The position numbers and the translations under genes are program-made. The notes under the pieces were generated by a model. The model was not told the DNA's origin and did not search any database. It saw only the letters and a list, made by a program, of their open reading frames with translations. Below, piece after piece: positions 33,917 to 44,826 of a stretch of 64,000 nucleotides of DNA (position 1 is its first letter; each line of letters starts with the position of its first letter). Source of the stretch: Aureobasidium sp. EXF-3400 (Eukaryota; Ascomycota; Dothideomycetes; Dothideales; Saccotheciaceae); the NCBI GenBank assembly GCA_024195585.1, contig SWBL01000060.1, positions 117,334 to 181,333 on the forward strand, written 5' to 3'.

Positions 33917-34202
33917 TGAAGTTCAAGAAAAGAGCAGGTGTCGAGATTGGAGTCTTGGCGGGAAAGTGCGATCCTTCTCCGAGATGCGCCTTCTCTACCA
34001 CTCTCGGTTCCTTGCTTCTATAAAGAAGGGCTTTTTGGTCATCTGTCGCGGACGATTGGTGAGATCAAAGTATGGGAAACAGGGTCCAGAGGAGTCGGGT
34101 GTCTCATTCTTTTAAGAGGTGATCAATCGACCTAATGTCTTGCGCTTCGCGCTTCCCATCTTACATACTCCTGATGCCACCAAAGGTACTCGTATAACAA
34201 CA

Positions 34203-36308
34203 TCATTTCTTCTTGGCCTTGTCACTGCCAACCTCTTCGTCGTCGCTGGAATCGTACTCGCGCTCCCAATCAGAGCTCGTGTCTGACAGGTAGTTTCTCA
34301 CCTTTTGTCCTTCAGGTTCTTCTTCACTTTCGTCTCCATCAGCATTGTCATCCTCTTCATCCATTCTCTCTCCATCATCGTCGCCATTGTTGTTGTCATC
34401 GCTGTCATCGCCATCATCAGCAACTTCCTCCTCTTCCTCGTCCTCGTCCTCTCTAGCACGATCCAACCAGAGTCTCTTGTGATAATCAGACAAGACATCG
34501 ATTTCCATGCCACTGGCCTTACGGATCTCCATTTTGTACTTCTCCTCTACGTTGAGTATCATCTTGCGGTCTTGGCGGGCAGTGTTCTTGACATCCTTCA
34601 GGAGCGTGGATAGTTTGGCGAGGGTCTGCTGGTTCTCGCTTTCCCATTCGCGAATCTGAGAGCGGATGTCGGTATAGGTGATTGAGGTGACGTTGGCGCT
34701 GGCGTCGTAGTATGCGGTGATGACACCCGGGATGCGAGTAACCCAGAGACGAAGAAGTTGGTCATTCGAGAGGCTGAGTCGGCTAGAGGCGGACTTCTCG
34801 GATGCGCAGTGGAGTTTGAACAATGCCGAATGAGGCACTCCCTTGCAGTTTTTAGTCTGAATGGCTTGTTGAAGGCCTTCGCGATCCGATTCTTCTCTCT
34901 TGAAGGTGCGGGTCACATTCTTTCCAGGAAACCGCAGTTTGGTCGCATGAAGGCGAAGGGCTTTTTCGTAATCATTCTTGCAAGACTTGAGGCACTTTTT
35001 GGCGTCTTGAATGGTCGTCTTGGTGACACTGGCGAAGTGAGCGACCAGGTTGGGCAGATTCTGCAAGTCGTGGTAGAGGTCAAGGGCAGCTTGAAACTCG
35101 CCTCCGGCCATGTCGAGGTATTTTTGAGCGACATCTGACTCTGCCTTGGTGATGGAGCAGAATTTTGAGATTGGGTACTGCTCCAAGTAGCGGTCGTGTT
35201 GGACGATGGGCGATGTTTCCGATTTCTTTGGTTCTTCAGGCTTGGGTATCCTGGATCGCGGCAAGGCGAAATTTCTTCCGCCGGGACCGATGTGTCCAGG
35301 GTGCAAGGTAGGTGCCAGATGCTCTGGCTTTAGACCTTCTGCCCGATCGATCAACTCTTGTCGTTTGATGCGGGATTCACCCATGGTCTCTCTCTGAGAC
35401 CAGTGGTAATCGGTGGAAGAAACGTTGGTGGCAGTAGCATATGAGCCAGTAGTCGGTCTCTTCAGGGGCTGCGCAGAGAATGCACTGTCTATCTCATCTG
35501 TCGAAGATGCTTGCATGTTCATCTGCAGTACTGGGGAGTCCAGCTGCGTAGATGTAGAAAAGTCGGAGCGAACAAGATCGCTGATAAGAGCAGCTGCCAT
35601 GAGTCGATCTGTCTTGTCCAGGGAGCCATCTGCTTCAAAGCGCACTAAGCATTGAGTGTCGCCAAACTTGTACTGGATGAGACGCTGGTGGCTTAACGAC
35701 TTCAAGTCGTCCGGCCAGTTCGTGCAGGCATCTTGAAAGGAGCGAGTGAGATCCATCTCCATTGTCGCTGAGTTGCTCTTCTCGACCAAGAACAGAGTTT
35801 TGCCAATCTTCTGCGTCAAGATCTGGAAAGGGGTTGCGTCACCTTGCACAAACTTGAGAAGCATCTTCAAAGTGTGATCGCTGGTGAATATGTCGATGTC
35901 TGAAGACACAAATCTGTGGTCCAAGGAGGTCATGTAGCGGACGGCATCATCCATTTCGTTTCTGAGAGCAAGGTTGTGCTCATAGTCGCGATAATCTGTG
36001 CTGGGCGCCAGGTTGAGTTTAAGATCGGAGCTTGGTGAATGCCACATAAGAGGACTGCCAGGTTGCTTTGCAGCGACAGGGAAGACACTCCTAGATCTAG
36101 ATGAGGATGAAGGTGTGCATGCGCCCCATCTAGTCTGCAGTAGCACTTGGGGAAGAGGTTTGTGGATCCAGTTGTACGATGTCAGCGCTTCGAAACCAGT
36201 GATCTCTGCTCTGTGTTCGCCGCCATGGTGGTTGTCGCAGCCGTCTTGGGCGTTGATTAACTTGATGAGATCCTTCTGAGGTTTCATCTTGTTGGTGGTC
36301 GTGGTCAT
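34203..36308 (-). CDS. fungal protein with tandem UBA-like repeats and acidic tail
   Basis: Intronless, 701 residues. The N-terminal half (residues ~35-240; TSYNWIHK, QPGSPLMWHSP, QYKFGDTQCLVRFEADG) resembles a fungal family often labelled geranylgeranyl pyrophosphate synthetase in databases. No prenyltransferase DDxxD motif is present at the usual sites, so that label should not be used. Residues ~377-412 (FCSITKAESDVAQKYLDMAG) and ~417-455 (VTKTTIQDAKKCLKSC...YEKAL) each look like a UBA/NAC-type three-helix fold. Residues ~619-701 are almost wholly Asp/Glu, ending in a basic KAKKK. The role is unknown; nuclear or ubiquitin-linked function is only inference. Confidence 0.7.
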   Translation of the reverse strand: MTTTTNKMKPQKDLIKLINAQDGCDNHHGGEHRAEITGFEALTSYNWIHKPLPQVLLQTRWGACTPSSSSRSRSVFPVAAKQPGSPLMWHSPSSDLKLNLAPSTDYRDYEHNLALRNEMDDAVRYMTSLDHRFVSSDIDIFTSDHTLKMLLKFVQGDATPFQILTQKIGKTLFLVEKSNSATMEMDLTRSFQDACTNWPDDLKSLSHQRLIQYKFGDTQCLVRFEADGSLDKTDRLMAAALISDLVRSDFSTSTQLDSPVLQMNMQASSTDEIDSAFSAQPLKRPTTGSYATATNVSSTDYHWSQRETMGESRIKRQELIDRAEGLKPEHLAPTLHPGHIGPGGRNFALPRSRIPKPEEPKKSETSPIVQHDRYLEQYPISKFCSITKAESDVAQKYLDMAGGEFQAALDLYHDLQNLPNLVAHFASVTKTTIQDAKKCLKSCKNDYEKALRLHATKLRFPGKNVTRTFKREESDREGLQQAIQTKNCKGVPHSALFKLHCASEKSASSRLSLSNDQLLRLWVTRIPGVITAYYDASANVTSITYTDIRSQIREWESENQQTLAKLSTLLKDVKNTARQDRKMILNVEEKYKMEIRKASGMEIDVLSDYHKRLWLDRAREDEDEEEEEVADDGDDSDDNNNGDDDGERMDEEDDNADGDESEEEPEGQKVRNYLSDTSSDWEREYDSSDDEEVGSDKAKKK

Positions 36309-37031
36309 GCTTCAAGGTCACCGTACGTGGTTTGTTGTGGTGAAACGGAAAACAGGCGAGGCGGTGGTCACTAACCAAAGTTACCAACACGACGGTTTGA
36401 TCGATGCCGTGCAGTCGATGTTTGCTCTCACGCTTCAACTTTCACTTTCACTGGCCAACCCTATCAACTTACCTTTGAGCATACATGCTTCGGATCTATG
36501 GTACTCTTTCTTGGAGTGTGGCTTTCAGCAGCGCTATTGCGCATACCATAGCGCAATGATATAAACCACTACTACCATTTCATGAGTTCCGTGAGAGTAT
36601 GTCTCGACTCTGTAATTGGTTATTATGCCACATCCCCAAAGAGAGTAGCTATTTCTTGAAGAGCTTGAGGCAAGAACCCGTACCCTATGCCTCCTGTTTT
36701 CATGCACCAACCCGAATTTCAAGAGCTATGCACAGTATAGCGGTCCTCGGTCCAGAAATCTCGGTATCGCAATATAGCTTTCTCCAGCAGCCGCGTTCCT
36801 AGTATTGTCGCCTAGACGTCGTGTGCAGGGAAATTATCATGGATTGTGTCAAGTTGCCATCAACGTCCAAGTGGATGCCAGAAGAAAAAGCCCGCATCGT
36901 AAGCCGTCTTTGGGTGGCATCAAGTACAGAGCTCCACGCTTCAGATTGCTGCCACCAATTCAGCAACAAAGCTGGTTTACCACAAAAATAGAGGAGAAGT
37001 AACAAAAAGAAGGCACAGAGGGACAAAACGA
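36309..37031. other. intergenic, no gene seen
   Basis: Promoter region of the acidic-tail protein and spacer up to the tRNA-Gly. Nothing further seen. Confidence 0.5.
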
Positions 37032-37102
37032 TGTCGCAGCCGTGAATCGAACACGGGGCTCGTGCATGGCAAGCACGAATTTTACCACTAAACCACTGCG
37101 AC
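37032..37102 (-). tRNA. tRNA-Gly(GCC)
   Basis: 71 nt on the minus strand without intron. Acceptor stem GTCGCAG/CTGCGAC is perfect, D-arm GGTTTAGTGGTAAAATT, anticodon loop CTTGCCATG with anticodon GCC, T-arm CGTGTTCGATTCACG, discriminator A. Confidence 0.95.
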
Positions 37103-37745
37103 GTATGATTGGATGATGAAGTGCCGGTTAAATTTGCCAATTGTCTAGTGCACAACACAACCCCGGGTTTTGCCCAAGCCGTGCGTGGCAGTCAGTCGCT
37201 CACAGGCCTGAGCTCAAATTTCATCTCTCGGCATTCTGCCAAGTCCGCAATGTCCGTGCTTCTGCGGCTCAAAATGCAAGGTGTTTCACCTTCAGACAGA
37301 GCATCTTCTCGAGCTGACGAATGCCATATCAATTCGAGTCAAGGGTTTTGTAATAAACCCTTATGCTTACATCCAGTCGCTTTTTCACAGACAGCGTGCT
37401 CGTTACGTCTGTATGACCTGGATAAGCCCCCTGCAGCACACATGAGCAACATGTACATGCTATAATGTTACGGATTCATTCTTCAGCTCTTCGGAAATGG
37501 CACGGCTCGTCGATCTAATGCCCAGACCGCCACGGGGAGATTTGGCGCAAAACGGCATCTTGCAGCTCAGGGGACCCTGCACGAAACTGCTGCGCCTTCG
37601 TGGGATGAGCTGAAGTCGATGATTGAGTAGGCGTACTTGTGGAACATTTATTGGGTTGGTCCAAAGGGATGAAATAGCCCTTGGAAGTCTTTTTGATCTT
37701 GTAGCTTCTTTGTTTTTCTTTTCTCCTTCATTCGTTCATTTCATC
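37103..37745. other. intergenic, no gene seen
   Basis: Spacer between the tRNA-Gly and the acyltransferase gene. The last 70 bases are T/C-rich, as in fungal core promoters. Confidence 0.5.
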
Positions 37746-39356
37746 ATGGTAGAAGGGTCTACATTCCACGAGAAAGACGTGCCGGAAGAGTCGCATCTTC
37801 TTCAAGACTTTGAAGATGAGAAGAAGACACCAGTCGAGTCGAGCAACCCATCACCAACCTTTCACATTAACCTGTCGGGCTTTCAGCAACCACAATGGCC
37901 AACCCTCTTGTCGTCACTCAAACGCTTTCTCTTCTTCCTGCTTCCGACTTTTGTTCAACATAGACTTTATCCAGAACTGACTAAGCCCGAACGCCTTCAT
38001 CCTTCGGGTTACCTCGATGGCATGCGTGGTCTGGCCGCTCTCTTCGTCTTCTTCTACCACTTCTCCTACTCGAGCCACGATGTGCTCACTGCATACGGTG
38101 GCACTGGCAAGCCTGATGAGCACCGCGAGTTCCTCAAGCTCCCGTTCATTCGATTCGTCTATACCGGACCCGCCATGGTGTCTATCTTTTACGTTGTCTC
38201 CGGTTACGCCCTTTCATACAAGCCTGTCAAGCTTATGAGGAACAAGAGTTGGAAGGACCTGTTACACACTCTCTCTTCGGCAACTTTCCGCAGAGCTATC
38301 CGTCTCTATCTGCCTTGCTTTGTCTCAACCTTGATGATCGTTCTCCTAGTACGGCTAGGGGCGTATGATGCGACTCGTGGTATCGCATATGACGAACGGC
38401 GCCTTAATCAGGTTCGGGAATTCCATCTGGCACGATATGAATCACTGTGGCACCAAATGACGGATTGGGCCAAGATGATGTGGATTTTTGTACATCCTTG
38501 GAGTTTCGGAACAAAGGACACGGATATTGACATAGATAAGCATCTATGGACCATCCCGTAAGTCTCCCATGCTGCTCACTAGATTGAAAGCACTGCTGAC
38601 AATGTCTCGCTTAGTATGGAGTTTCGTTCCTCGCTCGTTCTGTATTTGACTCAACTTGGCCTCGCACGTCTAAGGCCTGTCGTGAGGATCCTCTCCTTGG
38701 TTGCACTCATCATCTGGTGTCATGAGAAAGACCGTTGGGAAATGATTCTCTTTTATTCTGGTTTCCTTCTTGCCGAACTCGACTTCCGCCGACAAGCGCT
38801 GGCCGCCGCAAAATCTGTTCTTCCTGCAATCAATTCAGCGGTTCCAAATTCTCCGCAACGCCAACGATCATGGACATCACTGTATATTTTCGTCTTTCTG
38901 GTTGGCATATATCTTGGGGGGCAACCACAAATGCTTGTCGAAAACGCTCCTGGCTGGGCCACGCTGTACTCATGGATTCCTTCTTACGTTGAACATAAGC
39001 AGCGGTACTGGGTTGGATGGGCAGCTATCCTACTTGTTTGGTCTACATCCAATTCGGCGCTTCTTCAGCGCCTCTTCACCAATGGCCCTGTTCAGTATCT
39101 GGGAAAGATATCTTTCTCGCTCTATCTTATGCACGGTCCCATTACACATACTATTGGTTATGCTTCGATGGATTTCTTCTGGCGGACTATTGGAGAAGAT
39201 ACATACATGAGAAAGGAGATTGGGTTTGTTCTAGCTGCAATTGTTAACGTTTCAAGTACGATTTGGGTGGCAGATGTATTCATGCGCTTAGTCGACACAC
39301 CGACCGTGCGATTCGCCAAGTGGGTCGAGGAGAAGTGCATTGTTCCTTTAGCATAG
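37746..39356 (+). CDS. acyltransferase-3 family membrane protein
   Basis: Multi-pass O-acyltransferase (PF01757). Exons 37746..38557 and 38615..39356 (57-nt intron) give 517 residues. After a hydrophilic N-terminus of about 60 residues come DGMRGLAALFVFFYH, the family's first helix with the catalytic-type His, then FYVVSGYALSYKPVKL and FRRAIRLYLPCF. After the intron LWTIP joins MEFRSSLVLYL, the conserved W-T-I-x-x-E-F-R motif. The last part, ISFSLYLMHGPITHTIG, is the standard late helix. The acceptor substrate is unknown; relatives acylate sugars or secondary metabolites. Start is the ATG after a T/C-rich leader. Confidence 0.92.
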
Positions 39357-39970
39357 AAAGGCCCCTCAGAGCTGTCCATGTTATCATATGTTAGTATATC
39401 TCTCATTGTCCATAGCACGTTTAATCTTCTTATTCCTGCTCTCGGCTTGCCGAAGGAAAATTCATACTGGCTACTGAAGGCCTCCCAGGACAAAAAAGCA
39501 GTCACCTTCACACAAGCGATGATTTAGAGTGAGCTATTCTGTATTCGAGAATAGGTCACAAGGTGATGAAGGTTTACGATTGCTCACCGACACCTGGTCG
39601 GTCAGAAAGGGAGGTCTCGAGCCAATGAGATAAGAGCGCGTCACAGGCCCATCAAGGTGTCTTGGCATCATCGAGTGAGAAAACGGTGCGCTCGGCCCGC
39701 GCCTTCGAGTCGCGCCCTCAACAGAGCCTTCTGGACGACATCTGTTCATTGTTCGCGAAGCCTCATATTCATTGTTCTACGGACACTATATATCGATTTT
39801 AGGCGTCCGTTCGAGATACGTTCGCTTTGGGTAGGTAACAAGGAACAAAGCAGATTCTTCGAGACGCGACGACCTATCAATTCCAGAACCAGCCAAAATC
39901 CTTGTTCGACGGAGGACTGAACAATTTGCGCCTTGTCATCTCCACACAGCATTCTTTGCAATATTTCAAC
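39357..39970. other. intergenic, no gene seen
   Basis: 614 bp between two plus-strand genes; no feature supported. Confidence 0.5.
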
Positions 39971-41605
39971 ATGGGTCTCTCGAACGATGAACGTGGATGG
40001 GTTATGGCAAGTGTCAGTGGTGCTGGTGAGTCCTAACAGTATCTGCTTGCCACTTGAACAAATGTTAACTGTGACGGCAGCGTGCATCATCGGGGCTTCC
40101 ATCATCTGCGTCGACATAATCGTCAGGAAATTTCCCGGCAAGCGCAATTTCAAGATTCAAGATAGTGATACATTCTTATCGTCGTCGCTCAGCTTGAGTT
40201 TTGGTGTCATGGTAATAATATCTAAAATACGCTTGCCACGCATTGAGACTAACATCAGCAGCTTTTCTCTGCACTCTTTAGCATGATGCCATCAGCCAGA
40301 AGTTCATTGCAAAAAGGTGGAATGTCACCAAAAGCAGCCGCTTGGACATTGATAGGCTGTTTCTTAGCAGGAGCCTTGGGTATACAAGTCATTAGCCGAC
40401 TTGCCCATCTATTTATGCCATCACATGTGGTAGACTGTGAACACTCGCACGACGAAGAGGCCGCTGTCAAGGAGCCCTCCGAAGAAGATGGCCGTATACG
40501 CCACGAGCAGGCTCATCCTCCTTCTCACGACCGCTCTCATGGCGGATCTAACCCTACTATCAAGCAACATGGTGAACACGTTCACATCCAACGACCGAAA
40601 ATTCTGCCGCGCAAATCGACTTCCGCTGCCGCTGATCATAATGGTGTTGCAACACTTCCTCCTGGCAAAAGCCTCTCGAGACGACCCTCGTTACAAGCAC
40701 GTTTGAGTCAGACACTTTCTTCAATCGCTTCCAGATCTAAGTCATCTTGCGATTGTGACGGTCCCTGCTATGGCTTTAGCGAACCATGCGGTGCGGACTG
40801 TTTTAAGAATATGCAGACAAGACAGGCTAGCACTCGATCCATCATCCGTCAGCAGCTTCTGCGTGGCGAATCAAACGCCTCGGAGCAAACTCCTCTGCTA
40901 CATGATATCAGAGAGGGGGTTACACCCCGCCCTGGGCAACAAAACCGCATGGCATCAGATACAGCCCTTCAAACTAAGAGAACAAATGGAATGCCCAGCT
41001 TGAGCGCTGATGTTGTGATTGAGGAAGAGGACGATTCACAGTCGCTTCACCACACCAAGTCTCATGCCTCACTTGCCAGCAACAATCAACACAGTGGAGA
41101 ACAGCAGCACCACCACCATCATGTCCCTACCAATGTCTTCGCATCCATCGGTCTTCAGACATCCATCGCAATCGCTCTTCACAAACTTCCTGAAGGTTTC
41201 ATCACCTTCGCTACAAATCACGCAAACCCCAAACTTGGTTTTACCGTGTTCTTGGCTTTGTTCATCCACAACATCACTGATGGCTTCGTCCTTGCTCTTC
41301 CGCTTTACCTCGCAATCAACAATCGTGCCAAAGCAATGTTTTGGGCCTCTCTTCTTGGTGGTGCTTCTCAGCCCCTCGGTGCCGGTGTTGCTGCTCTCGT
41401 TTTCAAGATCGCCGGCTCTAAGAACGTCGCGATCAGTGAGAACTTCTACGGGGCCATGTTTGCCGTAACAGCTGGTATCATGACCTCTGTGGCATTGCAG
41501 CTCTTTGGTGAGAGTCTTGAACTTACGCATAACCGCAGCCTCTGCATGATCTTCGCCTTTGTTGGTATGGGCATTTTGGGTTGCAGTTCCGCGTTGACTG
41601 CGTGA
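39971..41605 (+). CDS. ZIP-family zinc transporter, Zrt3-like
   Basis: Moves Zn2+ towards the cytosol; Zrt3 relatives act in the vacuolar membrane. Exons 39971..40025, 40081..40211 and 40262..41605 give 509 residues, close to yeast Zrt3. Intron 2 ends in a tandem CAGCAG acceptor, so an isoform with one extra Gln is possible. Three N-terminal helices are followed by a long loop (residues ~100-330) rich in His, Cys and Ser, including HSHDEE, CDCDGPC and a run of five His (41110-41124). The metal-transport helices carry HKLPEGFITFATNH and HNITDGF; the second has Asp where most ZIPs have Glu. C-terminal helices are AMFAVTAGIMTSVALQL and FAFVGMGILGCS. Confidence 0.92.
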
Positions 41606-42267
41606 TTGACTTGATTCATTCAGACGATGGAAAGTTTGAAAATGCATGTTGATAGGAGAGGATCAACAAGGCGCGGACAAAGGCACAGAAGACGATCGCT
41701 CATGAGTCCAATCATGCTATTCCTGCTTGTTGTCTTTAACACAAAGCGTTTCGACTTCACGCATACAGAGAAATGAGCTATTCCTCCCTATCCTACCTAT
41801 ATGCACTCGTGTCTCTGATTCTGTTGTCCGTTTTAAGCTTTGCCAGCAACAACTGATCGCTTCTTCCGACGTTTGTCGGATCACTCCCATCCATTGAAAC
41901 TCCGTCGGATCGTTTCATCTCTTCCTCCCCGTATGCTTAACTATGCAACGCATAAAGCTATAGGAATGCATGGGTACTAGAAGACTGGATAGTCCCTATT
42001 GAGAAGCCACAACTTATCGGCTTTCTCTGGACATACCCTTGCTTCTGAAAATGACTATGCCTTTTTACAGTGTATCTGATTGCATTCGTCGCCTAGATCC
42101 TACGCTTAGGTTTGCTAAGGTGTTCCTTCCATGTTCGGTTGAGCTCGTTGCTAGCTTGCATTGATCGCTCCTTCCCACATGTTGCAGACCGCTCGTGCCT
42201 CATAGAGACTGCTGCATCATTCCTTCCTCATATCATGCATGTATGCTTTTTCTCACTTTCCTGTTCT
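41606..42267. other. intergenic with a dispersed repeat
   Basis: Spacer between convergent genes (ZIP on plus, GH1 on minus). It contains the diverged repeat at 41944-42077. No gene seen. Confidence 0.5.
41944..42077 (+). repeat. diverged dispersed repeat, copy 1
   Basis: Aligns end to end with 63594-63731 in the same orientation, at roughly two thirds identity by eye. Shared blocks are GGAATGCATG (GAAATGCATG in the partner), exact ATTGAGAAGC, CTATGGACA-like text and TGCCTTT. Many differences are C/T or G/A. Confidence 0.6.
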
Positions 42268-44200
42268 CTAGTTTTCCACATATGTCTTGTACATGTTCGT
42301 GTACTCGAAGAAACTAGCCTTGTAGTGTCTCTCAAGCGACGGATCCGAGAAATTGACATACTGCATGCCAAACCTGACACTCTTGCCCTGGTTCCATTCC
42401 AAATTGTCGACAAAGCTCCAAGCGAGTGCTGCAGTAATATTGATACCCTCACTCAAAGAGATAAGTATAGCTTCCATGTAGTCATGTAAGTATGAAGTGC
42501 GAATAGGGTCCCAGAGAATATCTTGGAGTAGTATTTTGGACGCTTCGAACGGTTCTGCAAAACCAAATTCGGTGACTTGGATTGCTGGGGATGGCCATGT
42601 AGTGTTGATGTAGGACATGAAGGCTGGGAACCAATCGGTTGCGCGGTGGAGCCAAGGAGAATGAGGATCGGCTGCTGGACCTATGACCCAGTTGCCTTGG
42701 GCTGGTCCATAGGTATAGGTACTGTTAGCGCATGAAGGATAGAGAGGGTTGCTGGCGTTAGAGATGCAAGATTTGATGCCTGCATCGGGAGCCATGTAGA
42801 ACTGGGCTGTGTAGGCATCATGAGCAAAGAAATCTGCGGACCCGCGAATGAGATCCTTTTGTTGAGATGTGAAAGGAGGGAGGAAAGACGAGACGTAGTC
42901 GTTGACAGTCGAGGGCCAGTCTCCGGTAAGATAGACTGGGTCTGCGAACCACTGTTGTCTTCAGTCAACAAGGAAACTTCATGTAGAGTCTTCCAGGACT
43001 TACACCTTCATTGAAGTCCCATGCTCTTTGTACAGCTTGTGCGTCAGCAGAGCTATTGGTCAGAGGTATCTTGTATCCCCCGTTGTGCTTGAACGTGATG
43101 GAGCTATCCGGTACCATAGTCTTGCCCAATCTATAGGCATTTGCATGGGCAAGCAAGATATTTCTGCCACACACAAATTGCTGGTTCATCTTTGGAATAG
43201 AAAAATTTCGCCAGTAGCCATCAGGCATCGGATACTGTTGTGTGCAGATCACTATCGGTTCGTTAATCGTGAACCAATGTTTCACTCTGTCGCCAAACCG
43301 GCTGTACGCCACTCGTGCATACTCCGTGAAATCTTCAACAACTTCTTCGCCTAGCCAGCCACCATATTTGTTCTGCAACAGAGCAGGCATGTCCCAATGG
43401 TAAAGTGTGGCCATAGGTGTGATATTGAACTGGATGCATGTATTGATAACATCGTTGTAGTGAGCTATACCGAGTTCGTTGACTGGTCCGGTGCCGAAAG
43501 GAAAGAGGCGTGTCTAGGCAATCGAAAAGGAGTATGCGTTGATACCAATGGCGGCAAGCCGTGCAATGTCTTTTGGTATGAACGAGATTAGCTGTCGTGC
43601 CTGTCTAGTGTTACATTGCCGATGCTTACCCTGCTTGTACATATAATAGTTATTGTCCGTAATGTCTCCTGTACTGTTGTCGCTGACAAAGTTCGGTACA
43701 CGGTGCATATTCACATCCCAAGTGGACGGTCCTTTACCCTCGGCTTTCGCGGCACCTTCAATCTGGAAAGCAGCACCTGCAACACCAAGATAGAAATCTT
43801 TTGGAAAGCTCCACGACTCATTCTTCATAGTCAAGGGGACTTGACGGCCAGGTGGGAATGCGTAGTTACCTAGGTATGGCGGAGGTATCAAGGAGCTAGA
43901 TGAAATGGGGTGGCTTCAACAGTAGTCGTGGTGTTTGCAATATCGACCGCTCCAACAAAGAAATTCCAGAGATCTACAGCGTTTCAGTTTTTGAGGCCCA
44001 CTACGACACGCAGGTAGAGCAATGATCAGATTACCTTCGACAGACAACTGCAAATTGGTCACAAAAGCACTGGGGTTGGCCACAGCGGTACCATCGATGG
44101 TGGTAGAACTCGGTACAGCACTGGTGGAGGCATTGAGGTAACTCTGGCCAAGTACATAATTGGCCCAGGCCACAGACGATAGAATGGGAAAGAACCTCAT
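42268..44200 (-). pseudogene. GH1 beta-glucosidase, broken by a frameshift and an in-frame TAG
   Basis: Secreted glycoside hydrolase family 1 enzyme. Exons in transcript order are 44200..44035, 43973..43630, 43569..43004 and 42951..42268, with 61, 60 and 52-nt introns; the 60-nt intron has no stop in frame. It would be about 586 residues. Signal peptide MRFFPILSSVAWANYVLGQS, then LWNFFVGAV, a linker, LGVAGAAFQIEGAAKAEGKG, LYHWDMPALLQ, FTINEP (acid/base Glu), VTEFGFAEP (nucleophile Glu; Phe replaces the usual Asn) and AWSFVDNLEWNQG. Lesion 1: between VEATP and SSSSLIPPP the frame shifts at a run of four C (43907-43910 on the minus strand); one more base restores it. Lesion 2: TAG at 43514-43516 replaces the conserved Trp in SFSI-x-W-T-R-L-F-P-F-G. 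All other parts are intact, so decay is recent, or one or both are sequence errors. Confidence 0.85.
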
Positions 44201-44754
44201 ATTGATCTTCAATGTTTGCGAGAAACTGTTGCATCAGAATGAGAGGTAACAGCATGCTTAAGTGTTCTATCAGACAACAGATTCAAGCTTGGCTGCAGAG
44301 CATCGCCGAGCACATTGAAGAGGGGTCGAGGCGGGGTCAATACTCGTATAAGCATGGGTTGTGTTGTCAGCTTCTGCAGTGCTAATGAAGCCAAGAGCAA
44401 GGCAGGTATAGAAGCGAGCGAACAGGAAATCAAGTTTTGTTATTCATAATCCTAAGGCGGGGTAGTCTGACTACTCCGGTTTCAAGCCAAGGTTGCATTG
44501 AGCAGAGCAAACAAGGTTGGCGGTAGATGCGACTTACGATAGGACGTCAGATCCTCTGAACATTGTACAAAAGATCACCTGTGGTCTTGTCGTCGAGATT
44601 AGGCTGAAGGCAAGGATGACAAAGCGCGTGTGTTGGTGGAAATGTCAAGACAACGAGACGAAATGTTGATGATTCCTCTGGCTAACAAAAAAAAGATAGC
44701 AGGATACATCTAAGGAGCAGAAACCGCAGTTAATTGTTTCAAAGGACAAAAACA
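44201..44754. other. intergenic, no gene seen
   Basis: Upstream region of the GH1 gene and spacer to the tRNA-Arg; no gene supported. Confidence 0.5.
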
Positions 44755-44826
44755 TGATCACGCCAGGGGTCGAACCTGGAATCTCTTGATTCGTAGTCAA
44801 GCGCCTTGCCATTGGGCCACGCAACC
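44755..44826 (-). tRNA. tRNA-Arg(ACG)
   Basis: 72 nt on the minus strand without intron. Acceptor GGTTGCG/CGTGATC pairs with three G-U wobbles, D-arm GGCCCAATGGCAAGGC, anticodon stem-loop TTGACTACGAATCAA with anticodon ACG, T-arm CCAGGTTCGACCCCTGG, discriminator A. Confidence 0.92.

Noticed and set aside
34203..36308. Geranylgeranyl pyrophosphate synthase annotation
   Set aside because: No aspartate-rich prenyl-diphosphate motifs; only the frequently copied family label suggests it.
43920..43973. A 52-nt intron as an explanation of the GH1 frameshift
   Set aside because: The only candidate GTCGAT..CTAG rejoins in the wrong phase and would remove conserved text.
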